From: Burkholderia sp. Nafp2/4-1b
GTDB taxonomy: Bacteria; Pseudomonadota; Gammaproteobacteria; Burkholderiales; Burkholderiaceae
NCBI RefSeq assembly: GCF_003635165.1
Contig: NZ_ML058617.1
Location: 92,011-156,010, forward strand
Length of the DNA stretch: 64,000 nucleotides
Reading direction: 5' to 3'
Made by a program: the position numbers and the translations under genes. Of this stretch, positions 17,602 to 28,085 are shown one piece after another; the stretch's first letter is position 1; each line of letters starts with the position of its first letter. The notes below the pieces were generated by a model that saw only the letters and a list, made by a program, of their open reading frames with translations, did not search any database and was not told where the DNA came from.

Positions 17602-18693
17602 ATGATGCATTCCGCCCTTCCCGGTCAGCCTGCCACGCCGGCCCGCGCGCCCGCCGCGTTGCGCGACGCATTCGTCAAGCTCAAGGCCGAGCGCCAGCTT
17701 CGCAATCGCGACGTCGCGCAGGCGCTCGGCGTCAGCGAAGGCGAGGCGCTCGCCGCGTTCGTCGGCGAGCACGTGGTGCGGCTCGACGCACGCTTTCCGG
17801 CGATGTTCGAGGAAATGCCGCGCCTCGGCCGCGTGATGGCGCTCACGCGCAACGACGCGGCCCTCCACGAGAAGGACGGCGAATATGCGCAGATGAGCCA
17901 CGATGGCCCGGTCGGCCTCGCGCTCGGCGACATCGACCTGCGCATCTTCTATCGTCACTGGGTGTCGGCGTTCGCGGTGCGCGACGAGACCGCGCATGGT
18001 CCGCTGAAGAGCCTGCAATTCTTCGACGCGCAAGGTCGTGCGATCCACAAGGTCTACCTGCGCGCGCACAGCGATCACGCCGCGTACGACGCGTTCGTCG
18101 AGCGCTGGCGCGCGGCGGCGCAGGAGCCGGGGCTCGATGTCGTGCCCGCCGCAGCGAAGACGCCCGAGCGCGCGGACACCGAGATCGACGTCGCGGGTTT
18201 TCGTGCCGCGTGGGATGCGCTGACCGACACGCACCAGTTCTTCGGCATCACGCAGCGCTTCGGCGTCAGCCGGATGCAGGCGCTGCGCCTCGCCGATCCG
18301 CAATACGCGTATCCGGTCGAAGCGGCGCGCGCGCTGCGGCACGTGCTCGAGCAGGCCGCGGCGAGCGGCCAGCCGATCATGGTGTTCGTCGGCAATGCAG
18401 GGATGATCCAGATCCATACGGGCCCCGTCGCGAACGTGCGCGAGGTCGGCGCGTGGATCAACGTGCTCGACCCGGGCTTCAACTTGCACGTGCGCGAGGA
18501 CCTGATCGCCGCCGCGTGGGTCGTGAAGAAGCCGACGAGCGACGGCATCGTCACGTCGCTCGAACTGTTCGACCGGCAGGGCGACCACGTCGCGCTGCTG
18601 TTCGGCGAACGCAAGCCGGGCAAGGCCGAACGCGACGACTGGCGCGCGCTCGTCGCGACGCTGCCGTCCGCGGCGCGCGGAGGCGCGCGGTGA
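17602..18693 (+). CDS. hemS: Hemin-degrading factor / cytoplasmic heme carrier
   Basis: A 363-residue HemS/ChuS-family protein with the usual two tandem repeats (about 20-175 and 195-355). RVMALTRNDAALHEKDGEYAQM and GQPIMVFVGNAGMIQIHTGPV are the equivalent core strands of each half. LDPGFNLHVREDLIAAAWVVKKPT precedes the conserved C-terminal segment. Such proteins bind incoming heme and in some species break it down to release iron. AGGAG at 17591-17595 supports the first of two adjacent ATGs. It ends in a GTGA overlap with hemT, showing tight coupling. Confidence 0.9.
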   Translation: MMHSALPGQPATPARAPAALRDAFVKLKAERQLRNRDVAQALGVSEGEALAAFVGEHVVRLDARFPAMFEEMPRLGRVMALTRNDAALHEKDGEYAQMSHDGPVGLALGDIDLRIFYRHWVSAFAVRDETAHGPLKSLQFFDAQGRAIHKVYLRAHSDHAAYDAFVERWRAAAQEPGLDVVPAAAKTPERADTEIDVAGFRAAWDALTDTHQFFGITQRFGVSRMQALRLADPQYAYPVEAARALRHVLEQAAASGQPIMVFVGNAGMIQIHTGPVANVREVGAWINVLDPGFNLHVREDLIAAAWVVKKPTSDGIVTSLELFDRQGDHVALLFGERKPGKAERDDWRALVATLPSAARGGAR

Positions 18694-19625
18694 GCGCGCA
18701 GTCGTTCGTGCCGCGACGCCGCGTCGTGCTCGCGAGCGCGGTCGCGGTCGCCGGGACGCTCGCGGGTGCGCTGTCCGGTCGCGTGCTCGCGCAGGGCGCG
18801 CGGGTTGCCAAGGTTGGCGAGAAGCGCGTCGTCGTGGTCGGCGGTGCGCTCGCGGAAACCGCGTTCGCGCTCGGCGGCGCCGACGCGCGCGGCTACCGGC
18901 TCGTCGGCACCGACACGACCTGCACGTACCCCGACGCCGCGAAGCGGCTGCCGAAGGTCGGCTACCAGCGCGCGCTGTCGGCCGAGGGGCTGCTGTCGCT
19001 GCGGCCCGATCTCGTGCTCGCATCGGCCGAAGCCGGCCCGCCTGCCGCGATCGCGCAGGTGAAAAGCGCGGGCGTCACCGTGACGACGTTCGACGAACGC
19101 CACGATGTCGATTCGGTGCGCGCGAAGATCACCGGCGTCGCGCAGGCACTCGACGTACGCGATGCCGGCAACGCGCTGCTGCAACGCTTCGATCGCGACT
19201 GGCAGGCAGCCCGCGACGCGGTGGCCGCACGCGTGCCCGGCGGCGGCGCGCAGCCGCCGCGCGTGCTGTTCGTGCTGAACCATACCGGCAACCAGGCGCT
19301 CGTCGCCGGCCAGCGCACGGCCGCCGACGCGATGATCCGCTACGCTGGCGCGCGCAATGCGATGCAGGGCTTCGATCACTACAAGCCGCTGACGACCGAG
19401 GCGCTCGCCGCCGCCGCGCCCGACATCGTGCTGATCTCCGACGAAGGGCTCGCGGCGGTCGGCGGTCGCGCCGCGCTGCTCGCCGCGCCCGGCTTCGGCG
19501 CGACGCCGGCCGGCCGCGCGCAACGCGTCGTGTCGCTCGACGCGCTGTTCCTGCTCGGCTTCGGCCCGCGCTTGCCGCTCGCCGTCACGACCCTGCACCG
19601 ACGCCTGTCGGATGCGCTCGCCTGA
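18690..19625 (+). CDS. hemT: Periplasmic heme-binding protein of ABC importer
   Basis: A 311-residue class III substrate-binding protein (HmuT/BhuT). The GTG start at 18690 overlaps the hemS stop. The leader PRRRVVLASAVAVAGTLAGA has consecutive arginines before the hydrophobic core, resembling a Tat signal. The mature region KRVVVVGGALAETAFALGGADARGYRLVGTDTTCTYP and the KRLPKVGYQRALSAEGLLSLRPDLVLASAEAGPP block match heme-binding family members, including the conserved Tyr of GYQRALS that ligates heme. It delivers heme to the HemUV importer. Confidence 0.9.
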   Translation: MSAQSFVPRRRVVLASAVAVAGTLAGALSGRVLAQGARVAKVGEKRVVVVGGALAETAFALGGADARGYRLVGTDTTCTYPDAAKRLPKVGYQRALSAEGLLSLRPDLVLASAEAGPPAAIAQVKSAGVTVTTFDERHDVDSVRAKITGVAQALDVRDAGNALLQRFDRDWQAARDAVAARVPGGGAQPPRVLFVLNHTGNQALVAGQRTAADAMIRYAGARNAMQGFDHYKPLTTEALAAAAPDIVLISDEGLAAVGGRAALLAAPGFGATPAGRAQRVVSLDALFLLGFGPRLPLAVTTLHRRLSDALA

Positions 19626-19640
19626 TACTGGATCGTTCCG

Positions 19641-20747
19641 ATGCGTGCTCATGCTTCGTCTTTCCCCGCGCCGTCGTCGGCCTCGCGTGCAGGTGGCGGC
19701 GCGGCGGCCGGTGCCGCGCGTGTCGGCGCATCGCGGCGCGTTGCACCATTCGCGCTCGCCGCGCTCGCCGTCCTCGTGTGTGTGATGTCCGTCGTCGCGC
19801 TGTGTGTGGGCGCATACCGGATTCCGTTCGCCGAAGCCTGGGCCGCGCTTGCAGGCGATCCGGCCGCACAACAGGCGCGCGCCGTGCTGCTCGACATCCG
19901 CGCGCCGCGCGTCGTGCTTGCGCTGCTGGTCGGTGGCGGCTTCGGCGCGGCCGGCGCCGCGATGCAGGCGCTGTTTCGCAATCCGCTCGCCGACCCGGGG
20001 CTAGTCGGCGTGTCGAGCGGTGCGGCGCTCGGCGCGACCACGACGATCGTGCTCGGCCCCGCGCTGTTCGGCGCGCACGTGAGCGCCGCCGTGCTACCCG
20101 TCGCCGCGTTCGCGGGCGCGCTCGCGGTCGCCGCGCTCGTCTACCGGCTCGCCGCGTCGCGCGGCCGGCTCGCGCTGCCGCTGCTGCTGCTCGCCGGCAT
20201 CGCGATCAACGCGCTGGTCGGCGCGGCGATCGGCTTGCTCACGTTCGTCGCCGACGACGCGCAACTGCGCTCGCTCACCTTCTGGAGCCTCGGCAGCCTC
20301 GGCGGCGCGCAATGGTCCGCGCTGGCGGCCGTCGCGCCGTGCGTCGCGATCGGCTGCGTGCTGCTCGCGCGCGACCGCGACGCGCTGAACGCGTTGCAGC
20401 TCGGCGAAACCGAAGCGCTGCATCTCGGCGTGCCCGTGCAGCGGCTCAAGCGCCGCGTGCTCGTCGCGGTGGCGCTCGCGGTCGGCGCGCTCGTGTCGTG
20501 CGCGGGCATCATCGGTTTCATCGGCCTCGTCGCGCCGCACTGCGTGCGCCTCGCGTGCGGCCCCGACCAGCGCGTCGTGCTGCCGGGCGCCGCCTTGCTC
20601 GGCGCACTGCTGACGCTCGCCGCCGATCTCGCCGCGCGCACGGTCGCCGCGCCCGCCGAGATTCCGCTCGGCGTACTCACCGCGCTGCTCGGCGCGCCGT
20701 TCTTTCTCGCGCTGCTGTGGAAAAGCCGCGGCGCGCTCGGCGGCTGA
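19641..20747 (+). CDS. hemU: Heme ABC transporter permease
   Basis: A 368-residue FecCD-family inner-membrane permease with about 10 helices. Markers are IRAPRVVLALLVGGGFGAAGAAMQALFRNPLADPGLVGVSSGAALGA near residues 90-140, then FWSLGSLGGAQW and GFIGLVAPHCVRLACGPDQR, the coupling region that contacts the ATPase. About 40 residues at the N-terminus are a low-complexity, alanine-rich cytoplasmic leader. It sits 15 bp after hemT and 16 bp before hemV, so it is co-transcribed. It moves heme from the periplasm to the cytoplasm. Confidence 0.92.
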   Translation: MRAHASSFPAPSSASRAGGGAAAGAARVGASRRVAPFALAALAVLVCVMSVVALCVGAYRIPFAEAWAALAGDPAAQQARAVLLDIRAPRVVLALLVGGGFGAAGAAMQALFRNPLADPGLVGVSSGAALGATTTIVLGPALFGAHVSAAVLPVAAFAGALAVAALVYRLAASRGRLALPLLLLAGIAINALVGAAIGLLTFVADDAQLRSLTFWSLGSLGGAQWSALAAVAPCVAIGCVLLARDRDALNALQLGETEALHLGVPVQRLKRRVLVAVALAVGALVSCAGIIGFIGLVAPHCVRLACGPDQRVVLPGAALLGALLTLAADLAARTVAAPAEIPLGVLTALLGAPFFLALLWKSRGALGG

Positions 20748-20763
20748 CCTTCACTCACTCATC

Positions 20764-21594
20764 ATGCTGACCGCCCACCATCTCGACGTCGCGCGCGGGC
20801 ACCGCGCCGTTCTGCACGACCTGTCGCTGTCGATCGAACCCGGCCGCGTGACCGCGCTGCTCGGCCGCAACGGCGCGGGCAAAAGCACGCTGCTGAAAAC
20901 CTTCGCGGGCGAGCTGACCGGCAGCGCCGCGCCGAACGGCGTGCGTGTGACCGGCGACATCACGCTGAACGGCGAACCGCTCGCGCGCATCGCCGCGCCG
21001 CGCCTCGCGTGCCTGCGCGCCGTGCTGCCGCAGGCCGCGCAGCCGGCGTTTCCGTTCAGCGTCGACGAAATCGTGCTGCTCGGCCGCTATCCGCATGCGC
21101 GCCGCAGCGGCGCGCGGCACGTGATCGCGCATCGCGATCGCGACATCGCGCGGCAAGCGCTCGAACGCGCGGGCGCCGACGCGCTCGTCGGCCGCGACGT
21201 GACGACACTGTCCGGCGGTGAACTCGCCCGCGTGCAATTCGCGCGCGTGCTCGCGCAGTTGTGGCCGGACGATGACGCGCCGGAAGCCGGCCCGCGCTAC
21301 CTGCTGCTCGACGAGCCGACCGCCGCGCTCGATCTCGCGCATCAGCATCGCCTGCTCGACACGGTGCGCACGGTCGCGCGCGAATGGCGGCTCGGCGTGC
21401 TCGCGATCGTCCACGATCCGAACCTCGCCGCGCGGCACGCGGATACGATCGCGCTGCTCGCGGACGGCACGATCGTCGCGCACGGTGCGCCGCGCGACGT
21501 GATGACGCCGGCCCATATTGCGCAGTGCTACGGATTTGCGGTGAAGATGGTGGAAACCGGCGACCGGACGCCGCCGGTGATGGTGCCCGCGTAG
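20764..21594 (+). CDS. hemV: Heme ABC transporter ATPase
   Basis: A 276-residue ATP-binding subunit. The Walker A is GRNGAGKST, the signature is LSGGELARVQFARVLAQL, and the Walker B is YLLLDEPTAALD, followed by switch His in AIVHDPN. A family-typical insertion (VLPQAAQPAFPFSVDEIVLLGRYPH) gives the Q-loop. It powers HemU. Last gene of the operon. No obvious terminator was seen in the short gap before the convergent UPF0126 gene. Confidence 0.93.
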   Translation: MLTAHHLDVARGHRAVLHDLSLSIEPGRVTALLGRNGAGKSTLLKTFAGELTGSAAPNGVRVTGDITLNGEPLARIAAPRLACLRAVLPQAAQPAFPFSVDEIVLLGRYPHARRSGARHVIAHRDRDIARQALERAGADALVGRDVTTLSGGELARVQFARVLAQLWPDDDAPEAGPRYLLLDEPTAALDLAHQHRLLDTVRTVAREWRLGVLAIVHDPNLAARHADTIALLADGTIVAHGAPRDVMTPAHIAQCYGFAVKMVETGDRTPPVMVPA

Positions 21595-21690
21595 GAAGGG
21601 AACGTCTTTCAGGTGATGCAGCCGGATTGAACTCAAGCGCGACGCATGATGCTCATCCGCACGTCGCGTCGCGCTAAGCCGCCCCCTCGC

Positions 21691-22302
21691 TCAATGCTCG
21701 ACGTCCGCGACACCGAACGTCCGCATCTTCCATCCGAGCCGCACGGCCAGCATCCGCATCGTGAAGCCGGCGACCAGCGCGACCACCGTCGCGAACGAGG
21801 CGTCGATACCGAGATGCTGGATGCCGACATACAGCGTGCCCGTGACGAACGCGACGCTCGCGTAGAGTTCCTCGCGCAGGATCAGCGGCATTTCGTTGCA
21901 CAGCAGGTCGCGCAGCATCCCGCCGCACACGCCGGTGATCGCACCGGCCAGCACGACGATGATCGGCGCGGTGCCCGTCGACGCGCCGATGTCGCAGCCG
22001 ATGATCGTGAACGCCGCGAGGCCGATTGCATCGACGGTGACGAACAGCATCTTCATCCGTGCGACGTGCCGCGCGGCCCATGATGCGACGGTCGCGGCGG
22101 CAAGCGTGATCACCAGATACTCCGGATGCGCGATCCAGCCGAGCGGATAGTGGCCGAGCAGCACGTCGCGCACGGTGCCGCCGCCGAGCGCGGTCACCGC
22201 GCCGACGAGCGCGAGCCCGAAGCGGTCCATCCCGCGCCGCATCCCCATCAGCGCGCCCGACATCGCTTCCGCGACGATCGCAAGCAGATAAAGCGTATGC
22301 AT
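21691..22302 (-). CDS. Trimeric intracellular cation channel family protein (UPF0126/YadS)
   Basis: A 203-residue integral membrane protein with seven predicted helices built from two UPF0126 repeats. The paired glycine motifs are seen as ALGGGTVRDVLLGHYPLGWI and GVCGGMLRDLLCNEMPLILREELYA, as in bacterial TRIC channels. Family members conduct K+ or, in some cases, transport glycine. It lies 8 bp after the stop of the PBP1A gene on the same strand, so they may be co-transcribed, although a functional link is not known. Confidence 0.88.
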   Translation of the reverse strand: MHTLYLLAIVAEAMSGALMGMRRGMDRFGLALVGAVTALGGGTVRDVLLGHYPLGWIAHPEYLVITLAAATVASWAARHVARMKMLFVTVDAIGLAAFTIIGCDIGASTGTAPIIVVLAGAITGVCGGMLRDLLCNEMPLILREELYASVAFVTGTLYVGIQHLGIDASFATVVALVAGFTMRMLAVRLGWKMRTFGVADVEH

Positions 22303-22310
22303 CGCGCACC

Positions 22311-24437
22311 TCAGTCGTCGGTACGGAACAGGTCGAGCACGCGTTCGCGCTCGGCCGCATCGACGGCCGCGGGCATCGGCGCGTCACGCTTGCCGTGCTC
22401 GTCCGGCGCATCGGACACCTGCGGGCTGCCGCACGCGAAGCGGCTGCGGACGAACGGCGGCACGTCGGCGGTGCACGCGCCGCGCGCGTATTCGGCGTAC
22501 ACGAAATCGCGGTCGACGAGCGCGACGTCCCGCGGCGGCGTCGCCTCGACCGGCGTGCGTCCGTCGACGGCCGTCTTCATGTAGTCCAGCCAGACCGGCA
22601 GCGCGAGCGTCGCGCCGGTCGCGCGTCCCATCGGGCGCGGCGTGTCGTAGCCGAGCCACGCAACCGCGACGATCCCCGACGAATAGCCGGCGAACCATAC
22701 GTCCTTCGAGCCGTTCGACGTGCCCGTCTTGCCGGCCGCATCGTCGCGGCGCAGCGCGAGCGCGCCGCGCGCGGTGCCGCCGCGCACGACATCGCGCAGC
22801 ATGCTGTCCATCACGAACGCATTGCGCGCCGACACGACGCGCGTGCCGTCGGACGGCGACGCGTCATACAACGGGCCGCCATGACGCTGCTTCACCGACA
22901 GGATCAGCCGCGGCACCATCCGCATCCCGCCGTTCGCGAACACGCTGTACGCGCTCGCGAGTTCGAGCGGCGTCACCGCGCCCGCGCCGAGCGCGAGCGG
23001 CAGCGCTGCCGGGTTGCGCTGCGCGTCGAACCCGAAGCCCACTGCGTGCTGCTGCACGTAGCGCGCGTCGGCGGCCTGCATCAGGCTGACCGCGACGAGG
23101 TTCTTCGAGCGCACGAGCCCGCGCCGTACCGGGATGAAGCCTTCGTAGCGGTTGCCGAAATTGCGCGGACGCCACGGCCGCGCGCCGGTTTCCGCAGGCG
23201 TGAGCGTGCGCTGCGTGTCGTCGACGAGCACACCCGGGAAGTAACCCTTCTCCAGCGCCGCCGAATAGACGAACGGCTTGAAACTCGAACCCGGCTGGCG
23301 ATACGCCTGCAGCGCGTGATCGAACACGTTCCGGTTGAAATCCGCGCCGCCGACGAGCGCGAGCATGTCGCCGGTAGCCGCATCGAGCGACACGAGCGCG
23401 CCTTCGAGGCCGTTGCGCGTGTCGCGCTTCGCGCGCGACTGGCGGCTCAGCGTGCGCTCGAGCGCGGCTTCGGCCGCACGCTGGTCACGCATCGAGATCG
23501 TCGTGGTCACGTCGAGGCCGAGGGTATAAGCGTCGTCGTGAAAGCGCTCGACCATCATCCGGCGCGCCCGCTCGGCGACGTACGGCGCCGCGACGATACC
23601 GGGCGGCGGCGTGGTCGCCAATGCGATCGGTGCGTCGACCGCCGCGCGCCAGGTCGCGTCATCGAGTTCGCCGAGCGCATGCATGCGGCCGAGCACGTAG
23701 TTGCGCCGCGCGGTCGCGCGTGCGGGGTTCACGACCGGGTTGAATGCGGACGGCGCCTTCGGCAGCCCGGCGAGCACGGCCGCCTCGCCCGCGCTCAGCG
23801 CATCGAGCGGCTTGCCGAAATACACGTTCGCGGCGGCCGCGAAGCCGTACGCGCGCTCGCCGAGATAGATCTGGTTCATGTACAGCTCGAGCAGCTTGTC
23901 CTTGCTGAACTCGCGTTCGAGCTTGATGGCCATCAGGATCTCGGCCAGCTTGCGGCTCAGCACCTTGTCGCGCGTCAGGTAGAAGTTGCGCGCGACCTGC
24001 ATCGTGATCGTGCTGCCGCCCTGCCCCGGCTGCCCGGTCACGAGATTCGCGAACGTCGCGCGTGCGAGGCCGCCGATATCGATTGCGCCGTGCCGGTAGA
24101 ACTTCGCATCCTCGGCCGCGAGCAGCGCGTGCCGCATCAGCGGCGGAATGCGTTCGAGCGGCACGAACTCGCGGCGCTCGACGCCGTACTCGGCCAGCAG
24201 TTCGCCGTCGCGCGAGAAAATCCGCAGCGGCAGCGCGGGACGGTAGGCGGCCAGATGTTCGACGGACGGCAACTGCGTCCAGATCCGATGGATCGTCCAT
24301 GCGCCGGTGCCTGCGCACGCGAGCGTCAGGCCGAGCAGCGCGCCCGCGAGCATGCGCCACGCGCGGCGGCGCGGCGATGCAGGCGGCGGGGCCGACGGTG
24401 GGGCGGGAGGCAGCGGGTTGGCGATGTGGTCGGTCAT
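22311..24437 (-). CDS. Bifunctional penicillin-binding protein 1A-type
   Basis: A 708-residue class A PBP. A Pro-rich cytoplasmic tail (1-25) and one membrane helix (about 30-50) precede a GT51 glycosyltransferase with EDAKFYRHGAID (catalytic Glu), GGSTITMQVARNFYL and LEREFSKDKLLELYMNQIYLG. The transpeptidase has SSFKP (nucleophile Ser), SKN and KTGTSNGSKD. It polymerises and cross-links peptidoglycan at the inner membrane. The OB-like insert typical of MrcA is short, and the C-terminal tail is acidic, so this looks like an additional PBP1 paralogue rather than the principal MrcA. Confidence 0.9.
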   Translation of the reverse strand: MTDHIANPLPPAPPSAPPPASPRRRAWRMLAGALLGLTLACAGTGAWTIHRIWTQLPSVEHLAAYRPALPLRIFSRDGELLAEYGVERREFVPLERIPPLMRHALLAAEDAKFYRHGAIDIGGLARATFANLVTGQPGQGGSTITMQVARNFYLTRDKVLSRKLAEILMAIKLEREFSKDKLLELYMNQIYLGERAYGFAAAANVYFGKPLDALSAGEAAVLAGLPKAPSAFNPVVNPARATARRNYVLGRMHALGELDDATWRAAVDAPIALATTPPPGIVAAPYVAERARRMMVERFHDDAYTLGLDVTTTISMRDQRAAEAALERTLSRQSRAKRDTRNGLEGALVSLDAATGDMLALVGGADFNRNVFDHALQAYRQPGSSFKPFVYSAALEKGYFPGVLVDDTQRTLTPAETGARPWRPRNFGNRYEGFIPVRRGLVRSKNLVAVSLMQAADARYVQQHAVGFGFDAQRNPAALPLALGAGAVTPLELASAYSVFANGGMRMVPRLILSVKQRHGGPLYDASPSDGTRVVSARNAFVMDSMLRDVVRGGTARGALALRRDDAAGKTGTSNGSKDVWFAGYSSGIVAVAWLGYDTPRPMGRATGATLALPVWLDYMKTAVDGRTPVEATPPRDVALVDRDFVYAEYARGACTADVPPFVRSRFACGSPQVSDAPDEHGKRDAPMPAAVDAAERERVLDLFRTDD

Positions 24438-24543
24438 GCAGGCTCCTTCTTCGATGCAGCGACAGACGTGCGCTGAAGAGGCACCCGTCGGTCACGGAAG
24501 GCGCGCATTGTCGAAGGGATGCCCGGAAACCGGAACATTCTTT

Positions 24544-24558
24544 AGCCAAAGTTTGGCT
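24544..24558. promoter_or_regulatory. Short palindrome in the PBP-kinase divergent region
   Basis: AGCCAAA (24544-24550) and TTTGGCT (24552-24558) flank one G. The AT-rich DNA beside it (TTAAATTTTCTTTA) suggests a promoter. It may be an operator for the PBP gene or the kinase gene. Confidence 0.35.
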
Positions 24559-24653
24559 GGTTAAATTTTCTTTAGGAAACGATGCGCATGCGGCACGCAG
24601 CGGTCGATAGGACCGCACTGTGCATGAGCCGGTTCGCCTGTACCATCGTCTGC

Positions 24654-25448
24654 ATGTTCGATACGTACCTGCGCCTGTGGGATCTCGTTCCCGATGGCGG
24701 CCCGATCCTGACCGCGAGCGGCGGCGTGCTGCCGGTCGTGTGGCGCGCGCGGCCCGCGATGCTGAAGGTCGCGACCTGCGACGAGGAGCGTCGCGGCAAT
24801 GCGCTGATGACGTGGTGGAACGGCGACGGCGCCGCGCGCGTGTGGCGGCACGACAGCGACGCCGTGCTGCTCGAACGCGCGCAGCCGGCGCCGACGCTCG
24901 CCGGCTTGTCCGCGGCGGGCCACGACGACGACGCGATCCGGATCGCGTGCAACACCGTCGCACGGCTGCATGCGCATCGCGCACCGGCACCGCCGGCGGT
25001 CGTGCCGCTGCACGACTGGTTTCACGCGCTGCTGTCGCACGCCACGGACGACCCGGTATTGCGGCGTTCGGCCGCGACTGCGCATCGGCTGCTGGCCGGG
25101 CCGCTCGTCGATGAAGTCGTGCTGCACGGCGACATCCATCATGGCAACGTGCTGAACTTCGCCGATCGCGGCTGGCTCGCGATCGACCCGAAAGGGTTGC
25201 GCGGCGACCGCGCGTTCGACTACGCGAACCTGTTCTGCAATCCCGCGCACGACATCGCGGTCGATCCCGTGCGCTTCGCGCATCGCGTGGCACTCGTCAC
25301 CGACGCCGCCCAGCTCGACCGGCGCCGGCTGCTGCGATGGATCCTCGCGTGGGCCGGCTTGTCCGCGGTGTGGCTGATGGAAGACGACCTGCCGGCCGAT
25401 ACGCGGCTGCAGGTCGCGGCGCTGGCCTCCGCCGCGCTCGGCGAATAG
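24654..25448 (+). CDS. APH(6)-like aminoglycoside/hydroxyurea kinase family protein
   Basis: A 264-residue phosphotransferase of the PF04655 family. HGDIHHGNVLNF is the catalytic loop (Asp and Asn), and LAIDPKGLRGDRAFDYANLFCNP carries the metal-binding Asp. An N-lobe AMLKVA supplies the ATP-positioning Lys. Characterised relatives phosphorylate streptomycin at the 6-hydroxyl; chromosomal members often have other or weak substrates. The start is uncertain: in-frame ATGs exist at 24582, 24624 and 24654. The last (MFDTYLRLWDLVPDG) best fits the family's N-terminus. It is monocistronic. Confidence 0.8.
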   Translation: MFDTYLRLWDLVPDGGPILTASGGVLPVVWRARPAMLKVATCDEERRGNALMTWWNGDGAARVWRHDSDAVLLERAQPAPTLAGLSAAGHDDDAIRIACNTVARLHAHRAPAPPAVVPLHDWFHALLSHATDDPVLRRSAATAHRLLAGPLVDEVVLHGDIHHGNVLNFADRGWLAIDPKGLRGDRAFDYANLFCNPAHDIAVDPVRFAHRVALVTDAAQLDRRRLLRWILAWAGLSAVWLMEDDLPADTRLQVAALASAALGE

Positions 25449-25514
25449 CGCGCGCCGCCGCGCCACCGCGCCGCACCGCCTGCCCGGTCGAACCACATCG
25501 AACCGCACCGCTCA

Positions 25515-25546
25515 CAAAAAAACCCGCCGGCATGCACCGGCGGGTT
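25515..25546 (-). terminator. Terminator for the leftward ureidoglycine aminohydrolase gene
   Basis: Read leftward, the stem AACCCGCCGG/CCGGCGGGTT around a 6-nt loop (25531-25536) is followed by a T run (the A run at 25515-25522). Confidence 0.9.
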
Positions 25547-25568
25547 TCGTGTCCGACTTGCGCGACGC

Positions 25569-26405
<837 letters not shown>

Positions 26406-27271
26406 AAAGCATCCAGGCAATGGGTTGGTCCGGCCCCGGTCGCAACGGCAGGCGCGGCACGCGCGTGGGGCACGCATGCGGCGGCGGGACATCGTTGCCG
26501 GGGTGGCTTGAAAGCGCGGGCGCCTTCGTTCGGTCGGCCAGGCTTCGCGACGGGTCCGTCCGGTTCAGCGGGCGGGGCGGCCGATGGGTGCGGGTCCGGC
26601 GGCCGGGCCGCGGACATTCCGGGTGATGCGGCGGGGCACGTGGGACGGCACGGTTCGATTCCGTACGCGGGCAGCGCCGACGATAGCGAAGTCGATCCGG
26701 ATCGACCAATTAAATGTTGCGATGACATCCATTCGATTTCCCACTACCCGTCGGCACCCGCGAGCGGCCGGTGAACGCGTGGCGCGGACGGTTTGTTCAT
26801 CAGGGAAATCCTGAGGTCGGACGGCGTTCGGTGGAGCGCGCGTGAACGCTAGCGATGGCGGTGGCGATGGCGATGGCCCGTTCTACGTGTGTCGCTCGTA
26901 GGTCGGCAAGCGGCTCGCGCGATACGCAGCGATGCAGATAGGGGGTGCGCCGACGGCCAGCCCGTGCGCGCCGACGCATCGGTGCGCGCGAACCCTGCGC
27001 CCCATTCAGGCCGCGATCAATCGACGCTTCGAACAGCGAGATTGCGCGGCTATGCGAGCGCGCCCGGCTGCATGTCGATGCAACTGGCGATGTCGTCTAC
27101 AAAGCGGGAGAGGTACAGCGGGAGGAAAGGCGCGAACCCGTCGAATGGGGTCCGCCGTGAACTGCTGAAGGAGATGAATTTCGCCGGTGTTGGCGGCGAT
27201 GACGGCCCGGCTGAGGCCGCCGGGCCGACTGTCGGATGGGCTACCGACGCACCGTGCCGCGCCCGCGGCGA
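26406..27271. other. Intergenic stretch without a supported gene
   Basis: About 866 bp upstream of allE. The short open frames here have no ribosome sites or recognisable products. An AT-rich patch near 26706-26750 is the likeliest leftward promoter region for allE. Nothing else is identified. Confidence 0.5.
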
Positions 27272-27709
27272 TCAGTCCCAGTCGCGGTGATGGCGATGCT
27301 TGCGGTGACGATAGCCGCGATCGCCGTGATCGCGTTCGTACGAGCTGCGCGACATGTTGCCGCCCAGCGCCGCACCTGCGCCGCCGCCGACGGCCGCGCC
27401 CAGCAGGCCGCCCGTGCGGCCGCCCATCGCGTTGCCGGCTGCGGTACCCGCGCCGCCGCCGAGGGCGCCGCCGATGATTGCGCCGGTACGCTCGCGACGG
27501 TTCGACGTCACTGCGCCGCCTGCGCCCCCGCCGATCGCGCCGCCGATGACGGAGCCGGTGCTGCCGCCGACCGCGCCACCGACCGCTGCGCCGGCAACCC
27601 CGCCGAGCGCGCCGCCAAGCGCGTTGTTCAAGTCACCGGCCATTGCCGGCAGTGCGGTCGCGCCGGTCAACGCGGCGACGACGAGAGCGGGGGCGATTTT
27701 CTTCCACAT
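27272..27709 (-). CDS. Glycine-zipper envelope protein
   Basis: A 145-residue exported protein with a signal peptide (WKKIAPALVVAALTGATALPAMA). Two blocks of GxxxG-type glycine-zipper repeats (about residues 28-70 and 75-115) are separated by a short basic RRERTG linker. The tail is His/Arg/Asp-rich (RDHGDRGYRHRKHRHHRDWD). Glycine-zipper proteins (SlyB or Rick_17kDa-like) associate with or insert into outer or inner membranes. There is no lipobox. The start at 27709 gives the signal sequence; longer frames do not. Role unknown. Confidence 0.8.
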   Translation of the reverse strand: MWKKIAPALVVAALTGATALPAMAGDLNNALGGALGGVAGAAVGGAVGGSTGSVIGGAIGGGAGGAVTSNRRERTGAIIGGALGGGAGTAAGNAMGGRTGGLLGAAVGGGAGAALGGNMSRSSYERDHGDRGYRHRKHRHHRDWD

Positions 27710-28085
27710 TCCCGTATTCTTCCTTGTTCGCAATCTGGTTATTGAAGGTCCGCTCGTGAGGCCGATCTGAATCGATCGACGTCGATGTCGGCATTGTGCC
27801 GAATCCCGGACCAATTCATTTCAATGAGCTTGCGGCGAAGAATAGCATCGGTCGACCGTCCGTGCTGTCGACATTCTGGTAACAAGTTGTTTACCGGAAC
27901 AGGACCGGAAAAGCTTGCCGAAACCGCCGGAGACGCCCGCCCGCCGGGGCTCCGTTTCGGTCCGCCCCTGTTTAACGATGGAGCGCGAAGCGTCCGTCGG
28001 GCCGGTTCGGACACACGTGGCAACACATCGGCGATGCGCCGGAAGCCGGCGGCGGTCGACCCAGTCATTCACGAACGACCGAAGG
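27710..28085. other. Intergenic region before the glycine-zipper gene
   Basis: About 375 bp. It holds the AT-rich promoter area of the leftward glycine-zipper gene (about 27710-27870). No supported gene is seen. Confidence 0.45.

Noticed and set aside
22395..24476. Very long open frame opposite the PBP gene
   Set aside because: It is an Arg-rich shadow produced by GC-rich codon bias; the PBP motifs on the other strand are decisive.
26651..26663. GGTTCGATTCC-like box resembling a tRNA T-arm
   Set aside because: The flanking bases give only a four-pair stem, and there is no anticodon arm or acceptor stem at the proper distance.
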